Of a DNA stretch of 64,000 nt, positions 28,108-36,908 are shown in pieces (within the stretch, counting starts at the first letter, position 1; each line of letters opens with the position of its first letter). Location: NCBI RefSeq assembly GCF_004785645.1, contig NZ_SRPE01000009.1, forward strand, positions 121,480-185,479, read 5' to 3'. The position numbers were made by a program, and so were the translations under genes. The notes beneath the pieces were generated by a model. That model had not been told where the DNA came from and did no database searches. It saw nothing but the letters and a program-made list of their open reading frames with translations. Source of the DNA: Empedobacter tilapiae. GTDB lineage: Bacteria; Bacteroidota; Bacteroidia; Flavobacteriales; Weeksellaceae.

Positions 28108-30249
28108 TTAATTAATTCCTAAATTAAACGTTAATTTCGCAAAATATGAACGACCATAACCGTATAAAATACTTGCAGCCCCTGTAGAATGCGCTACATC
28201 ATTAGAAGAAGTAGTATTTAATCTTTTTACATCAAATAGATTTCTAGATCCAATTGTCAAACTGATTCTATTATCCCAAAAGTTTTGTCTAATTGAAGCA
28301 TCCATCCAATGAAAACTTTCTTTTCTTCCTTTTACCAAAATCTGCTCTGTTGGATTAGAAGGATTATTTATTGGTACAAATTGTTCTTCATTTCCGTTGT
28401 ATTTATAAAAAACTGATAGAATTGTTTTTGTTTTTGGTAAAGTATACGATATATTCGAATTGACTTCTGCTGTGTAGAAATACTTATTTTTAACTGTATT
28501 TACTCGTGCTATTTGATCAATATCTTGCTTAATTCCTGTTAATGTAAAACCAAAACCTCCGTAGAATGGACCGATATTAAATTGATTCAAATATGTTATT
28601 CCTTGAACATCATATCGATCTATATTTCTAAATTGATATTTTAAAGGAATATTTTCAACAATGACCATGTAAATTTTATCTTTCAAATTAATTTTCCATA
28701 ACGATACTTTTTGTTCTATCGAAAAATTATCATTGAACTTCAAGTCTTTTTTAAGATGTAAAAAAGCAGAAATACCTTTTTCAGGATTTAAGTTTTCGTT
28801 TCCTCTTACATCATGATTCACATCTACAAAATAAGAATACATTTCATCATAATTAGGCAAACGAGGAGATGTTCCCACAATCGCACGCAATTCCCAATCT
28901 TTACCAAATGTATATTTAGAGCTCAAACTCATTACATATTGCGTGTTAAACTGTTCCGAAAACATTACGCGAGCTCCCGGACGAAAAGAAAGTTTATCGT
29001 TTAGAATAATTTGAGAAGAAGCAAAAAAATCATACGTTCCAAGGCTTCGTTTAATTGGGGTTTGTCTGTATTCTCTTGCTGCCGGAGAAGAAAATCCTTT
29101 GGTTTGATCTATTTCATAACCAAATTGAAAATCAAAGAATTCATTCTTATTTATAAAATTACTAAACATCCCTTTCGAGTAGTACACTTTACGACTTTCA
29201 TATTCGAATTTTTCGACATCATTTTCAATTCCTTTTAAAATCTCATAATTGTACGTTTTTAACTTTCTCTTTTGTTCTTGGTACGAAATAGAAATATCAT
29301 AATTAATTGCATCTTTATAACGTCCCGAAGCATTTAAGTGATTATAAATACGATCTGTTGTATAAACACGATCATCACCATAATAATCATATGTATCTGT
29401 TGGTACATTTTTATCCATTCTAGGATTTGGATCAAAAAATTTCGTTTCTTCGTTAAAATACTCGAACTTATAAAACAAACGATAATTCTCCTCTTTGTAT
29501 TGAATCAATGCTTTTGCTGTATTTTGTTCTTTTGGTAGCCATTCATATCCTCTTAAACCATTGTTAGATGGATAATATTTTCCTAATCTATCATCAAAAA
29601 ATCCTTGAAAATCATTACGTGAAAAACTTAAATTACCATAGATTTTATCTGTAAATTTATGTCCGATTTTCAAGGATTGAATATGCCTCCCTTTATTTTT
29701 CCAATTGTATTCATCGCCAATTGTTTCTTCTTGCAAAGTAGCTGAAACATCATATTTATATCTCCCTCCTTTTTTAGTGATAATATTGATAACTCCTGCA
29801 ATAGAATTTGCTCCGTATTCTACTCCCATAGCTCCTTCTACAATTTCTATTTGCTGAATTTCATCTAGATTTATTTGTGTCAAATCTGTATTATTACCTA
29901 AACCTTCATCATTAATTAATGGAATATTATCCACTAAAATTTTGAAATATTGCGCATCTAAACCAAACATCTTGACCGTAGATTTTCCGGTAGAAGAACT
30001 TGGAATAATATTCATGTTCAATGTCTGATTCAACACATCTGCCAATGTATTCCCTGCTTGTCGCTCTATCATTTCTTGTGAAATTACTTTCACTTCATAA
30101 ATAGATTTCTTAACCGATTGAGCATTGTATTGCCCAGAAATAACCGTCTGCTCCAAATCAATTGTAGGTTGAGATGAAATAGAATCTTTTTCTTGTGCGT
30201 ATAGAGTAATTGTAGTAAGTAAGCTTAGTAGAAAAAAGCGCCTCTTCAT
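28108..30249 (-). CDS. hmuR: TonB-dependent heme receptor, HmuR-like
   Basis: This is a 713-residue outer-membrane receptor. It has a signal peptide (1-18, ITLYAQ), a plug domain (about 32-160: TVISGQYNAQSVKKSIYEVKVIS, GNTLADVLNQ, IEIVEGAMGVEYGANSIAGVINIITKKGG) and a 22-strand barrel to the C terminus (YFAKLTFNLGIN). The extracellular NENLNPEKG corresponds to the NP(D/N)L(K/N)PE motif of heme receptors, downstream of PRLPNYDEMY. It imports heme using TonB energy. First gene of a three-gene operon with two HmuY-like genes. A -7 box and a Fur-like dyad precede it. Confidence 0.85.
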   Translation of the reverse strand: MKRRFFLLSLLTTITLYAQEKDSISSQPTIDLEQTVISGQYNAQSVKKSIYEVKVISQEMIERQAGNTLADVLNQTLNMNIIPSSSTGKSTVKMFGLDAQYFKILVDNIPLINDEGLGNNTDLTQINLDEIQQIEIVEGAMGVEYGANSIAGVINIITKKGGRYKYDVSATLQEETIGDEYNWKNKGRHIQSLKIGHKFTDKIYGNLSFSRNDFQGFFDDRLGKYYPSNNGLRGYEWLPKEQNTAKALIQYKEENYRLFYKFEYFNEETKFFDPNPRMDKNVPTDTYDYYGDDRVYTTDRIYNHLNASGRYKDAINYDISISYQEQKRKLKTYNYEILKGIENDVEKFEYESRKVYYSKGMFSNFINKNEFFDFQFGYEIDQTKGFSSPAAREYRQTPIKRSLGTYDFFASSQIILNDKLSFRPGARVMFSEQFNTQYVMSLSSKYTFGKDWELRAIVGTSPRLPNYDEMYSYFVDVNHDVRGNENLNPEKGISAFLHLKKDLKFNDNFSIEQKVSLWKINLKDKIYMVIVENIPLKYQFRNIDRYDVQGITYLNQFNIGPFYGGFGFTLTGIKQDIDQIARVNTVKNKYFYTAEVNSNISYTLPKTKTILSVFYKYNGNEEQFVPINNPSNPTEQILVKGRKESFHWMDASIRQNFWDNRISLTIGSRNLFDVKRLNTTSSNDVAHSTGAASILYGYGRSYFAKLTFNLGIN

Positions 30250-30263
30250 TTGTCTTTGTTTTA

Positions 30264-30302
30264 TTATTTAGAATTAGTCTAATAATTAATAAAGCAAATG
30301 TA
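30264..30302 (-). promoter_or_regulatory. hmuR promoter with Fur-like operator
   Basis: On the minus strand a perfect -7 box TACATTTG (complement of 30295-30302) is followed at the expected start region by an imperfect dyad, TTATTTAGA (30264-30272) and TCTAATAA (30278-30285). Similar TTTAGA/TCTAAA half-sites occur upstream of hmuT. An operator over the transcription start fits iron repression, but no Fur-site model was run. Confidence 0.4.
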
Positions 30303-30419
30303 ATCGAATTTTTTAATTTATTTTTATTTATTCTAAATTAATTTAATTTAATAAGATAAATTATACTAAAAATTAAATGTAACAAGCTATATTTCATTCA
30401 TTATGATGCTAAAAATAAA

Positions 30420-30441
30420 TGCCTGAGAAAATTCTCAGGCA
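30420..30441 (-). terminator. Terminator of the six-gene collar operon
   Basis: TGCCTGAGAA with TTCTCAGGCA forms a 10-bp stem around a 2-nt centre. An A-rich stretch to its left gives a T-rich tail on the minus strand. It lies 22 bp after the PID-CTERM-like gene stop. Confidence 0.75.
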
Positions 30442-30463
30442 TTGTTATAATTATAAATACTCT

Positions 30464-30715
30464 CTAATTATTTTTTATTAATTTATTTCTTCCATAGTAA
30501 CCAACAATAACAGCTATTGCTATTAATACTATTATATTTGAATCTATAGGAGCTCCATCTACAGGATCATCTCCTGGATCGTGTCCTCCAGGATTTGTAT
30601 TATTGTTTTCACTAAAAAAACTAATATCAGATTCATTATCTGCGGCATACAAATTTGAAAAAGGAAGGAATAAAAATAAACTTCCAACTAAAATGTATTT
30701 AAATTGTTTTTTCAT
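30464..30715 (-). CDS. Tiny exported protein with PID-CTERM-like tail
   Basis: This 83-residue protein has a signal peptide (1-25, SNLYAAD), a short Asn/Ser-rich linker, a Gly-Asp-Pro-rich segment (NPGGHDPGDDPVDG) and then APIDSNIIVLIAIAVIVGYYG with a basic end (RNKLIKNN). The order PID motif, membrane helix, positive tail is that of PID-CTERM-type sorting signals of Bacteroidetes. The protein therefore has almost no body apart from export and sorting elements. It is last in the collar operon, 6 bp after the T9SS-type gene. Function is unknown. Confidence 0.7.
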   Translation of the reverse strand: MKKQFKYILVGSLFLFLPFSNLYAADNESDISFFSENNNTNPGGHDPGDDPVDGAPIDSNIIVLIAIAVIVGYYGRNKLIKNN

Positions 30716-30721
30716 CTCACG

Positions 30722-32899
30722 TTATTTTACAGTTATTTTTTTTGAAATTTTTGTCCCATTATAACATTCAATCCAAATGATATACACTTTTGTATTATTT
30801 GATAGTTCAAAATGCGTTTCAAACGTATTAACAGAAGATATGTTTTTCACTAAATTACCTTCTAGGTTATACACTTTTACAGATTTTATTTTTTCAGCTG
30901 ATTTTATATGAACTGTATGATTTTCTGTATAAACAATTATTTTATTTTTCCCATTCAATTCATTTGTATTCAACAAGTTGTCCTCATAAACAATTTCAAA
31001 ACGATCTTTAAAATAACCTTTATCACTTAGGAAATTATAATCACCTTTAGATAGATCAATAGATTTTTTTAATTCTTTATCAATTAAATAAATAGATTGT
31101 CCTTGCTTGAAAATTCCATTTGTTTTCGCCAACGAAATCGTGTAATTTCCAGCAGTTAAGATTTTAATAGCTAAATCAAATTGATCTTTTTCGTCAAACT
31201 TGGCTCCTCTACCTTGAATAGACATTTCTTTCTGATCTATCATCGAATAAATTCCAGGGTAGACTTGCATTGGTTCTGCATCAAAAGTGTTTTCATATTG
31301 TTTCGTAGAACCTTCTTTATAACCAACAAGAGTCGAATTTAACACTTCATTATTTTGTTTCAAACTCAACCAAAATTTATCATCTTCTATGGTTTTATAT
31401 GAAACTACTTCGTTAGCTGTAACACGCATACTGTTATTAAAAAACAACTGCATTGGTAAAGGACCTTGTAATTTGTTTTCTGCTTGTACAATAAATCCTT
31501 GACCTACATCTATTGCTGTGGAAGTAATTGAAGGATCACTCCATCCCATTTCATCACTATAAACAATCCAATTATCGCCTGTAAATTCACCATTTACAAT
31601 AGGTTTCTTATGTGTCCAAACAAAAACTTTCGAAATAGTTAACATAGCTGAATTGGATGATATAACTTTCTTTAAATCAATTGGAGATGGATAAGGATTA
31701 CCTACCGCATTATTTCCAATATTATTTTTTGTAAGTACTCTTGAAACAAATCCATTATTTGGAATTCCTGTAAAAGTTCCTTCAAATATTTTTGAAACAC
31801 CTTCTCCATAATTATTAAAATTATTCGGCGCTCTAAATGCAATGTATTCTCCTTTTTGAAAAATATCAGCTGCATTTATATTTGCTATCCAATTGTTTGC
31901 AAACTCGTCATAACGATAGAAACGATTTTGAAGTGTCTTAGGAGATAAAGCAAATATATTTTGTCCGAAAACAGGAGAAGACCAATCCAAAGTTTCTAAT
32001 CGATAAATTGGTTTTGATTGACGTTTGAAACTGATATCTCCTACATTGATTGCATTATCATTTTGTTGTATTAGATAAGCTCCATTTTCAAAAACAACTT
32101 GATTCGAAGGATTATCCACATTATTTACAACAGTATAGGTAATTCCTGAAGGAACAACTACGTTTGCTTCAAATGTCAACGATTTTGCTGTCAAATTATG
32201 AGTATAAGATTCTCGTAGAATAGCATCTTTAGTAGCTGTTGGTTCTCCATCGCTCCAAACTCCATTTTCCCAAATTGTTGGTAAAGGCGGTGTGACTTCT
32301 GTCCAGGTAAATGCATCTAATCCAACATAATTTGTCGGATTACTTGTAGAAATTTCAAGTTCATTGATTTCATAATTTGAATAATTCATTCCATTTATAT
32401 TTTTCAAATTAACTTGAACATATCCATTCGTCATAAGAGCATTTAAAGGAATATAAAGTGCTGTAAAAATAACTGTCCCATTCTCTTTTCCATTTATTGT
32501 AATTGGCGTAGGCATAATGAGAGGGAATTGCTGTAAATTATAATCAGCTAAAAAAAGATAAAAATTTTGCGAGGTAAAATTAAACCCTTCACTTTTTATC
32601 TTAAAACTTGGGTTAACTCCAAATCCTGCTGCACCATCATTATCAATGTATTTATTATCTATTGTTAAACCATTCCAACCAGTACCGGGATAATTTCCTT
32701 GTACACGGAATGTTCCTTGTGCATAATCTGCTGAGGCTGAACTTTCTATTTTAAATAATTTTCCATTACTTACAAAAGAATAACTGCCATTATCTGCATT
32801 CTCAAAATCCTCTATATAAGGTAAATTTTGCGCAAATGAAAAAACAAATCCAAAGAAAAATAAAAACGTGAATTTAAAATAAAGTAGATTTTTTTTCAT
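30722..32899 (-). CDS. T9SS-type cell-surface protein
   Basis: This is a protein of about 725 residues. The ATG at 32899 (MKKNLLYFKFTFLFFFGF...FAQ) gives a clean signal peptide; another ATG at 32920 would overlap the upstream gene by 8 bp. An N-terminal beta domain (about 25-205, YIEDFENADNGSYSF) is followed by a filamentous-adhesin-like parallel-beta stretch (IWENGVWSDGEPTATKDAILRES, LTAKSLTFEANVVVPSGITYTV). A long segment of the kind found in flavobacterial T9SS proteins comes next (NAVGNPYPSPIDLKKVI). The C-terminal tail (IIVYTENHTVHIKSAEKIKSVKVYNLEGNLV...KKITVK) looks like a T9SS sorting domain. It probably ends on the surface. Binding target unknown. Confidence 0.72.
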   Translation of the reverse strand: MKKNLLYFKFTFLFFFGFVFSFAQNLPYIEDFENADNGSYSFVSNGKLFKIESSASADYAQGTFRVQGNYPGTGWNGLTIDNKYIDNDGAAGFGVNPSFKIKSEGFNFTSQNFYLFLADYNLQQFPLIMPTPITINGKENGTVIFTALYIPLNALMTNGYVQVNLKNINGMNYSNYEINELEISTSNPTNYVGLDAFTWTEVTPPLPTIWENGVWSDGEPTATKDAILRESYTHNLTAKSLTFEANVVVPSGITYTVVNNVDNPSNQVVFENGAYLIQQNDNAINVGDISFKRQSKPIYRLETLDWSSPVFGQNIFALSPKTLQNRFYRYDEFANNWIANINAADIFQKGEYIAFRAPNNFNNYGEGVSKIFEGTFTGIPNNGFVSRVLTKNNIGNNAVGNPYPSPIDLKKVISSNSAMLTISKVFVWTHKKPIVNGEFTGDNWIVYSDEMGWSDPSITSTAIDVGQGFIVQAENKLQGPLPMQLFFNNSMRVTANEVVSYKTIEDDKFWLSLKQNNEVLNSTLVGYKEGSTKQYENTFDAEPMQVYPGIYSMIDQKEMSIQGRGAKFDEKDQFDLAIKILTAGNYTISLAKTNGIFKQGQSIYLIDKELKKSIDLSKGDYNFLSDKGYFKDRFEIVYEDNLLNTNELNGKNKIIVYTENHTVHIKSAEKIKSVKVYNLEGNLVKNISSVNTFETHFELSNNTKVYIIWIECYNGTKISKKITVK

Positions 32900-32912
32900 A
32901 GGAAATTTGATA

Positions 32913-33827
32913 TTATACATATTGTAATTCTTTTACTTTTCGTTGAATTTCAGTTGATTTTGCAAAAGATGAAGCAGGCATAATAAATGCATGTTCGAAA
33001 CTAATTCTATTCTTTTGCATAGTATATCCAACACTACTTTTACTAACTAATTCTCCACCCATTCCACCTTGCGTTAAAATCACTTCTTGGTCTTTTTTAT
33101 TTTTTAAGATTAGGGGATAATTAAATTTCTGTCCTTGAACCGTACTCAAAACAAAATCAATTTCTTTGCTTTTCAGAGCTAAATCTTTGCTATTCCATTT
33201 ACTTTTATCCATTCCCAATTGTGATAAACAAATGACCAAATCACATTGATCTTCTGTTTTTAATTTTTTTGCTATTCGATTGGCTGCTTTATAAGGATTA
33301 TCAACACGAATTGAAGCATTAGAAACACTTTCAGCAACCCCAGTTATTCCAATTTTTAACTCTTTAGTATACAAAATCACATAAGGGAGAATAACTTCAT
33401 TCCAATCTTTTTCCTGAGAAGAATAATTACAATTTACAAATGGAAAATCAAAAGCTTTTGCTAAATCTAAAAAGGGTTTAACTCCTAATTTAAAATAATT
33501 CACACTTAAAGCAACTGCATGATAACCAACAGAATTAATAGACTGAAAGGTTGATTTATTTAATTGTTCTAATCGAAATAAATTACCTGCATCCACCAAA
33601 ATTCCGTTTGTTGGTTGATTACTTAATTCGCTCTTAATTTGACTATAAATAGAACGATCTATTGATTGATCTATATTATTAGTTTGATAAATCGTGAGAT
33701 GTGAATCATCTGTTAATCCTTGTATATTTTTAGAAACATTTGCCAACCCTTTCAACGAAGGATTCAACATCGCTATTCCCATTAAGGATGCGGTATGTTT
33801 CAGAAAAGAACGTCTATTACTTTCCAT
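32913..33827 (-). CDS. Tat-exported degenerate 5'-nucleotidase/metallophosphatase
   Basis: This is a 304-residue protein with a twin-arginine signal, NRRSFLKHTASLMGIAML (residues 4-21). The body follows the 5'-nucleotidase (UshA-like) metallophosphatase fold, but the metal motifs appear eroded. VDAGNLF stands where DxGD is expected, ALSVNYFKLG where GNHEFD is expected, CLSQLGMD where LSHLG is expected, FVLSTVQGQ where GHSH is expected, while VILTQGGMGGELV keeps the later Gly-rich strand. It is therefore probably a non-catalytic or altered member. It lies 15 bp after the third collar gene. Role unknown. Confidence 0.65.
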   Translation of the reverse strand: MESNRRSFLKHTASLMGIAMLNPSLKGLANVSKNIQGLTDDSHLTIYQTNNIDQSIDRSIYSQIKSELSNQPTNGILVDAGNLFRLEQLNKSTFQSINSVGYHAVALSVNYFKLGVKPFLDLAKAFDFPFVNCNYSSQEKDWNEVILPYVILYTKELKIGITGVAESVSNASIRVDNPYKAANRIAKKLKTEDQCDLVICLSQLGMDKSKWNSKDLALKSKEIDFVLSTVQGQKFNYPLILKNKKDQEVILTQGGMGGELVSKSSVGYTMQKNRISFEHAFIMPASSFAKSTEIQRKVKELQYV

Positions 33828-33842
33828 ATTTTTAATATTTAA

Positions 33843-34427
33843 TTACCATCTAGGAGGAAAAATTCCATATAAACAAATCACATAATTCATCCCAATATAA
33901 GGTTGCATATTGTTATGAGCAATTGATCCACCTGAAACTTGTGTTCTCAATTTCATGTCTATATTCGCATTTATTTCTACTTCAGGTTCTTCTAAATTCA
34001 CTCCCATTGTTGGAGCGAAAGAACCGTTTACCAAAAATCCGGGCTGAGCAATTGATGAACCTGTAATAGGTGCTGTTTGCGTAGCCGGAGACGAACTAAC
34101 TTTTAATTTTGGTTCATCTGACAACACAACTCCATGTGTATGAGATGGCATTTCGTGTGTCAATAGTGTTACATTTTTTTCTCCTCCTGTTTCACCTAAT
34201 ACTCTTGCAGATAGTCCAGGTCCTTGTCCTACACCCATCCCCACATGATCTCTGAAATCAGGTAAGCCAAAAGTTTCTCGTCCATCTCCTCCATATGTTG
34301 TTCCTAATATTGAAAACAAGGCCGTATTTTGTCTAATAGCTATTAATTGACCATGACAAAATGCCCAATTTCTTGGATCAAAATTGCCAGCAAATAATCT
34401 CACTTCTCCTATATAGGCTTCTTCCAT
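33843..34427 (-). CDS. Phage tail-collar domain protein (MdpB-like), paralogue 3
   Basis: This is a 194-residue protein with no signal peptide or TM segment. It has the tail-collar (microcystin-dependent protein-like) layout: EVRLFAGNFDPRNWAFCHGQLI, TTYGGDGRETFGLPDFRDHVGMG, TLLTHEMPSHTHGV and a C-terminal HNNMQPYIGMNYVICLYGIFPPRW. Such domains occur in phage tail fibres and also as stand-alone bacterial proteins of unknown role. Third of three tandem paralogues (5-bp gap upstream). No tail, capsid or lysis genes are nearby, so it does not look like a prophage. Confidence 0.82.
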   Translation of the reverse strand: MEEAYIGEVRLFAGNFDPRNWAFCHGQLIAIRQNTALFSILGTTYGGDGRETFGLPDFRDHVGMGVGQGPGLSARVLGETGGEKNVTLLTHEMPSHTHGVVLSDEPKLKVSSSPATQTAPITGSSIAQPGFLVNGSFAPTMGVNLEEPEVEINANIDMKLRTQVSGGSIAHNNMQPYIGMNYVICLYGIFPPRW

Positions 34428-34432
34428 AAATT

Positions 34433-35020
34433 CTAACTTCTTGAAGGATAAATTCCTTCTATTGCTATAATAAAATTAATCCCCAAATAAGGTTGCATAT
34501 TGTTATGGGGCTGATTTCCTCCAACCGGTAAAGTTGTTTTCGTTAAATCTTCATTTTTCAATGTAGTTTCATGTAACGTCATGTTAGGTACTTCTTGATT
34601 ATACCCTAAAGTTGAAATTCCTTTATTTGTTGCAACACCCAAACTTTTTCCATTTGTTGGTTCGTGTTCAGTAGATGGCATATTACTCGCAATTCCATTT
34701 GTTACTTGTACTGAATTCTTATCTGCGGCGTGAGTATGAGCAGGTAATTGTGGATTCGTAAGTGTTACTCTTTCTGCTCCTACTTGTTCACCCAAAATAA
34801 TATTTCTTAATCCCAATCCTTGTCCCATTCCAACTGGTACACGACTAGCAAGGTTTGGTAAAGCAAAAGTAGAAATACCATCTCCCCCGTAAAACGTTCC
34901 TATAATAGTGTATAATGCTTCATTTCCACTTATAGACAATAATTGTCCCTGGCAAAGCATCCATCCATAAGGGGCGAAATTTCCAGCAAACATTCTAATT
35001 TCTCCTATTGTTGGTTCCAT
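34433..35020 (-). CDS. Phage tail-collar domain protein (MdpB-like), paralogue 2
   Basis: This is a 195-residue soluble protein. Motifs: GEIRMFAGNFAPYGWMLCQGQLLS, GTFYGGDGISTFALPNLASRVPVGMG, TLTNPQLPAHTHAA and HNNMQPYLGINFIIAIEGIYPSRS. The central 70 residues (about 95-160) differ most from the neighbours, as expected for a variable loop exposed in a trimer. It has no export signal although the later genes in the operon encode exported proteins. It starts 3 bp after the first paralogue. Confidence 0.82.
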   Translation of the reverse strand: MEPTIGEIRMFAGNFAPYGWMLCQGQLLSISGNEALYTIIGTFYGGDGISTFALPNLASRVPVGMGQGLGLRNIILGEQVGAERVTLTNPQLPAHTHAADKNSVQVTNGIASNMPSTEHEPTNGKSLGVATNKGISTLGYNQEVPNMTLHETTLKNEDLTKTTLPVGGNQPHNNMQPYLGINFIIAIEGIYPSRS

Positions 35021-35023
35021 AAA

Positions 35024-35596
35024 TTAATTTCTTGATGGATAGATTCCAAATAAACAAATCACATAATTCATCCCTAAAGAAGGCATACGGTTTTCATGTC
35101 GTTGGTTTCCTCCTTCTGGTTGCAGTGTAACATCACCTAAACCAACGGAGTTACTATTTAGCTCCACGTTTGGTTCTGTCTGTACAAATCCTTGTGTAGG
35201 AACTTTCATACGACCTCTTGATTCAACAGGTGCAGCCAGACTAGAACCTTGTGTAATCCTTGCTTGAGTAGCATCCTCTGCACTTACCTTGAAATGATTC
35301 CCTTTTATTTCTACAAGATGTATATGCGCAGGTATTTCTGTAGAAGTTAAAGCATGTGCTTCTTCTCCTGCCATTTCCCCTAAAGGAATTTCATTTGAAA
35401 ACCCTACAGGAATTCGACCTCTAAAATCCGGTAAGGCAAATGTTGTTACGCCATTTCCTCCATACATCGTTCCCAGTACACTAAATAAAGCCTGATTCTG
35501 ATTAATAGGTAAAATTTGTCCATGGCAGAAAGCCCAATTCCTAGGAGCAAACTGACCAGCAAACATCCGAATTTCACCAATTGTTCCTTCGTACAT
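35024..35596 (-). CDS. Phage tail-collar domain protein (MdpB-like), paralogue 1
   Basis: This 190-residue soluble protein is first in the operon. Motifs: GEIRMFAGQFAPRNWAFCHGQIL, GTMYGGNGVTTFALPDFRGRIPVG, TSTEIPAHIHLVEI and a C-terminal MPSLGMNYVICLFGIYPSRN. The collar core is conserved with the two downstream copies. It lacks the usual HNNMQP and has RHENRMP instead. The operon promoter should lie in the 424-bp region to its right, but I did not find a perfect -7 box on this strand. Confidence 0.82.
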   Translation of the reverse strand: MYEGTIGEIRMFAGQFAPRNWAFCHGQILPINQNQALFSVLGTMYGGNGVTTFALPDFRGRIPVGFSNEIPLGEMAGEEAHALTSTEIPAHIHLVEIKGNHFKVSAEDATQARITQGSSLAAPVESRGRMKVPTQGFVQTEPNVELNSNSVGLGDVTLQPEGGNQRHENRMPSLGMNYVICLFGIYPSRN

Positions 35597-36020
35597 ATTT
35601 TTTATATATTTATTATTTTAATTATCACTCCTAAGATTAAGTTATCATTCTATAATGGTGAATTACATGAATTAACTTATAAAGCCTTTTCTATCTCTTA
35701 AAATTATAGTTTTAGTGACTTAAATCAATCATTGAAAAGGGGACAAATAAGGAGACAATTTTAATTAAAAAAAGATGTTATATTTCCTGAAATAATAAAA
35801 TATAAAAAACTACATAACAATAACATAAATCTAAATTTCCATAATAATAAAAGTTCGATTATGTTATTTGATAACTGAATAAATGATATAAAAAATAACT
35901 TCTACATTAAAATACAATTAAAATACCTTATTGTATTTAATACTTTCTAAACAATTCTTATTTTAGCTTTATCAATTCTACTGCCCTAAAAAACGATCTA
36001 ACCAACTATTATTTTCAAAC
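35597..36020. other. Divergent intergenic region between collar operon and AraC gene
   Basis: This is 424 bp without an ORF. At 35739-35758 there is a short direct repeat, GGGGACAAATAA then GGAGACAATT, with its GAC cores 12 bp apart, which may be a regulator site. The remainder is AT-rich and I see nothing else in it. Confidence 0.5.
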
Positions 36021-36896
36021 ATGAAAAACTATGAAAATTTAAAAGAGACCTTGTCTTTTTATGGCGTAAATTGTAATAAACTATATTATATCTCATCAGG
36101 AAATCCAATTTTTGCATTTCCTGAAAGATCATTTCGAATCGACTTTTATGCATTTTGTATTTGCTTATCTGGCTCAATAGAAGTTGAGATAGATTCTCAG
36201 AAATATTGTATTTCTCAAAATGAATTCTTAATTTCTGCTCCTTCTACTGTTTTGAAAATTCTAGATACTAGCTCTAATTTTAGAATGAAATTGTTATTTT
36301 TTGAGAAAAATTTTCTCCTTAAAAACATTTCTAACCCTTTCTTTATTGATAAACTTAATTTGTTTACACATCAAAACTTTACAGTTTGTAAGGCAAATAA
36401 AAAAGAAGCGAATCATCTTTTTATGTTAATCAATTATCTTCAAGAACAACGAGAAAGAAATGTTTTGTTCTTAGAAGATATTATTCGATCAATTATTTTT
36501 ACTTTACTTCTTGAATCTGCCTCTATAATTGCTGAACAATATTCAAAAGAAAATAAAAACCATTCCCGCGAAATCAACACTCTATTTTGTAAGTTTACAC
36601 AACTTGTTCAAGAAAATGTTATCGCTCACAAAGACGTACAGTTTTATGCAGATCAATTATTTATTACAAATAAATATTTGATCCATCTTGTAAAAAAAGC
36701 AACTAAGAAAACTCCACATGTTATTATCGACGAATATTTATTAAAAGAAGCATATGTTTTGCTTGGTTATTCAGAGAAAACAATTGTCCAGATAGCATTA
36801 GACCTAGGTTTCAACTCTTCTTCATCTTTTGGTCGTTTTTTTAAAAAATACACTTCTATTTCTCCTCAACAATATAGAAAACAACAACATATATAA
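36021..36896 (+). CDS. AraC-family transcriptional regulator
   Basis: This 291-residue cytoplasmic protein has an N-terminal cupin-like sensor (about 20-110, FCICLSGSIEVEIDSQKYCI) and a C-terminal double HTH (about 190-290: DVQFYADQLFITNKYLIHLVKKATKKTPHVII and IVQIALDLGFNSSSSFGRFFKKYTSISPQQYR). The final signature matches AraC/XylS. It lies directly upstream of the oleate hydratase gene on the same strand (93-bp gap), and a direct repeat in that gap is a likely target. It may also act on the divergent collar operon. The inducer is unknown; fatty acids are a guess from the neighbour. Confidence 0.82.
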   Translation: MKNYENLKETLSFYGVNCNKLYYISSGNPIFAFPERSFRIDFYAFCICLSGSIEVEIDSQKYCISQNEFLISAPSTVLKILDTSSNFRMKLLFFEKNFLLKNISNPFFIDKLNLFTHQNFTVCKANKKEANHLFMLINYLQEQRERNVLFLEDIIRSIIFTLLLESASIIAEQYSKENKNHSREINTLFCKFTQLVQENVIAHKDVQFYADQLFITNKYLIHLVKKATKKTPHVIIDEYLLKEAYVLLGYSEKTIVQIALDLGFNSSSSFGRFFKKYTSISPQQYRKQQHI

Positions 36897-36908
36897 AAAA
36901 AGAAATTT

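Noticed and set aside
33843..35596. Prophage remnant because of three tail-collar genes
   Set aside because: No capsid, terminase, lysis, integrase or other tail genes occur around them, and the operon partners are Tat/T9SS/PID-CTERM-type proteins.
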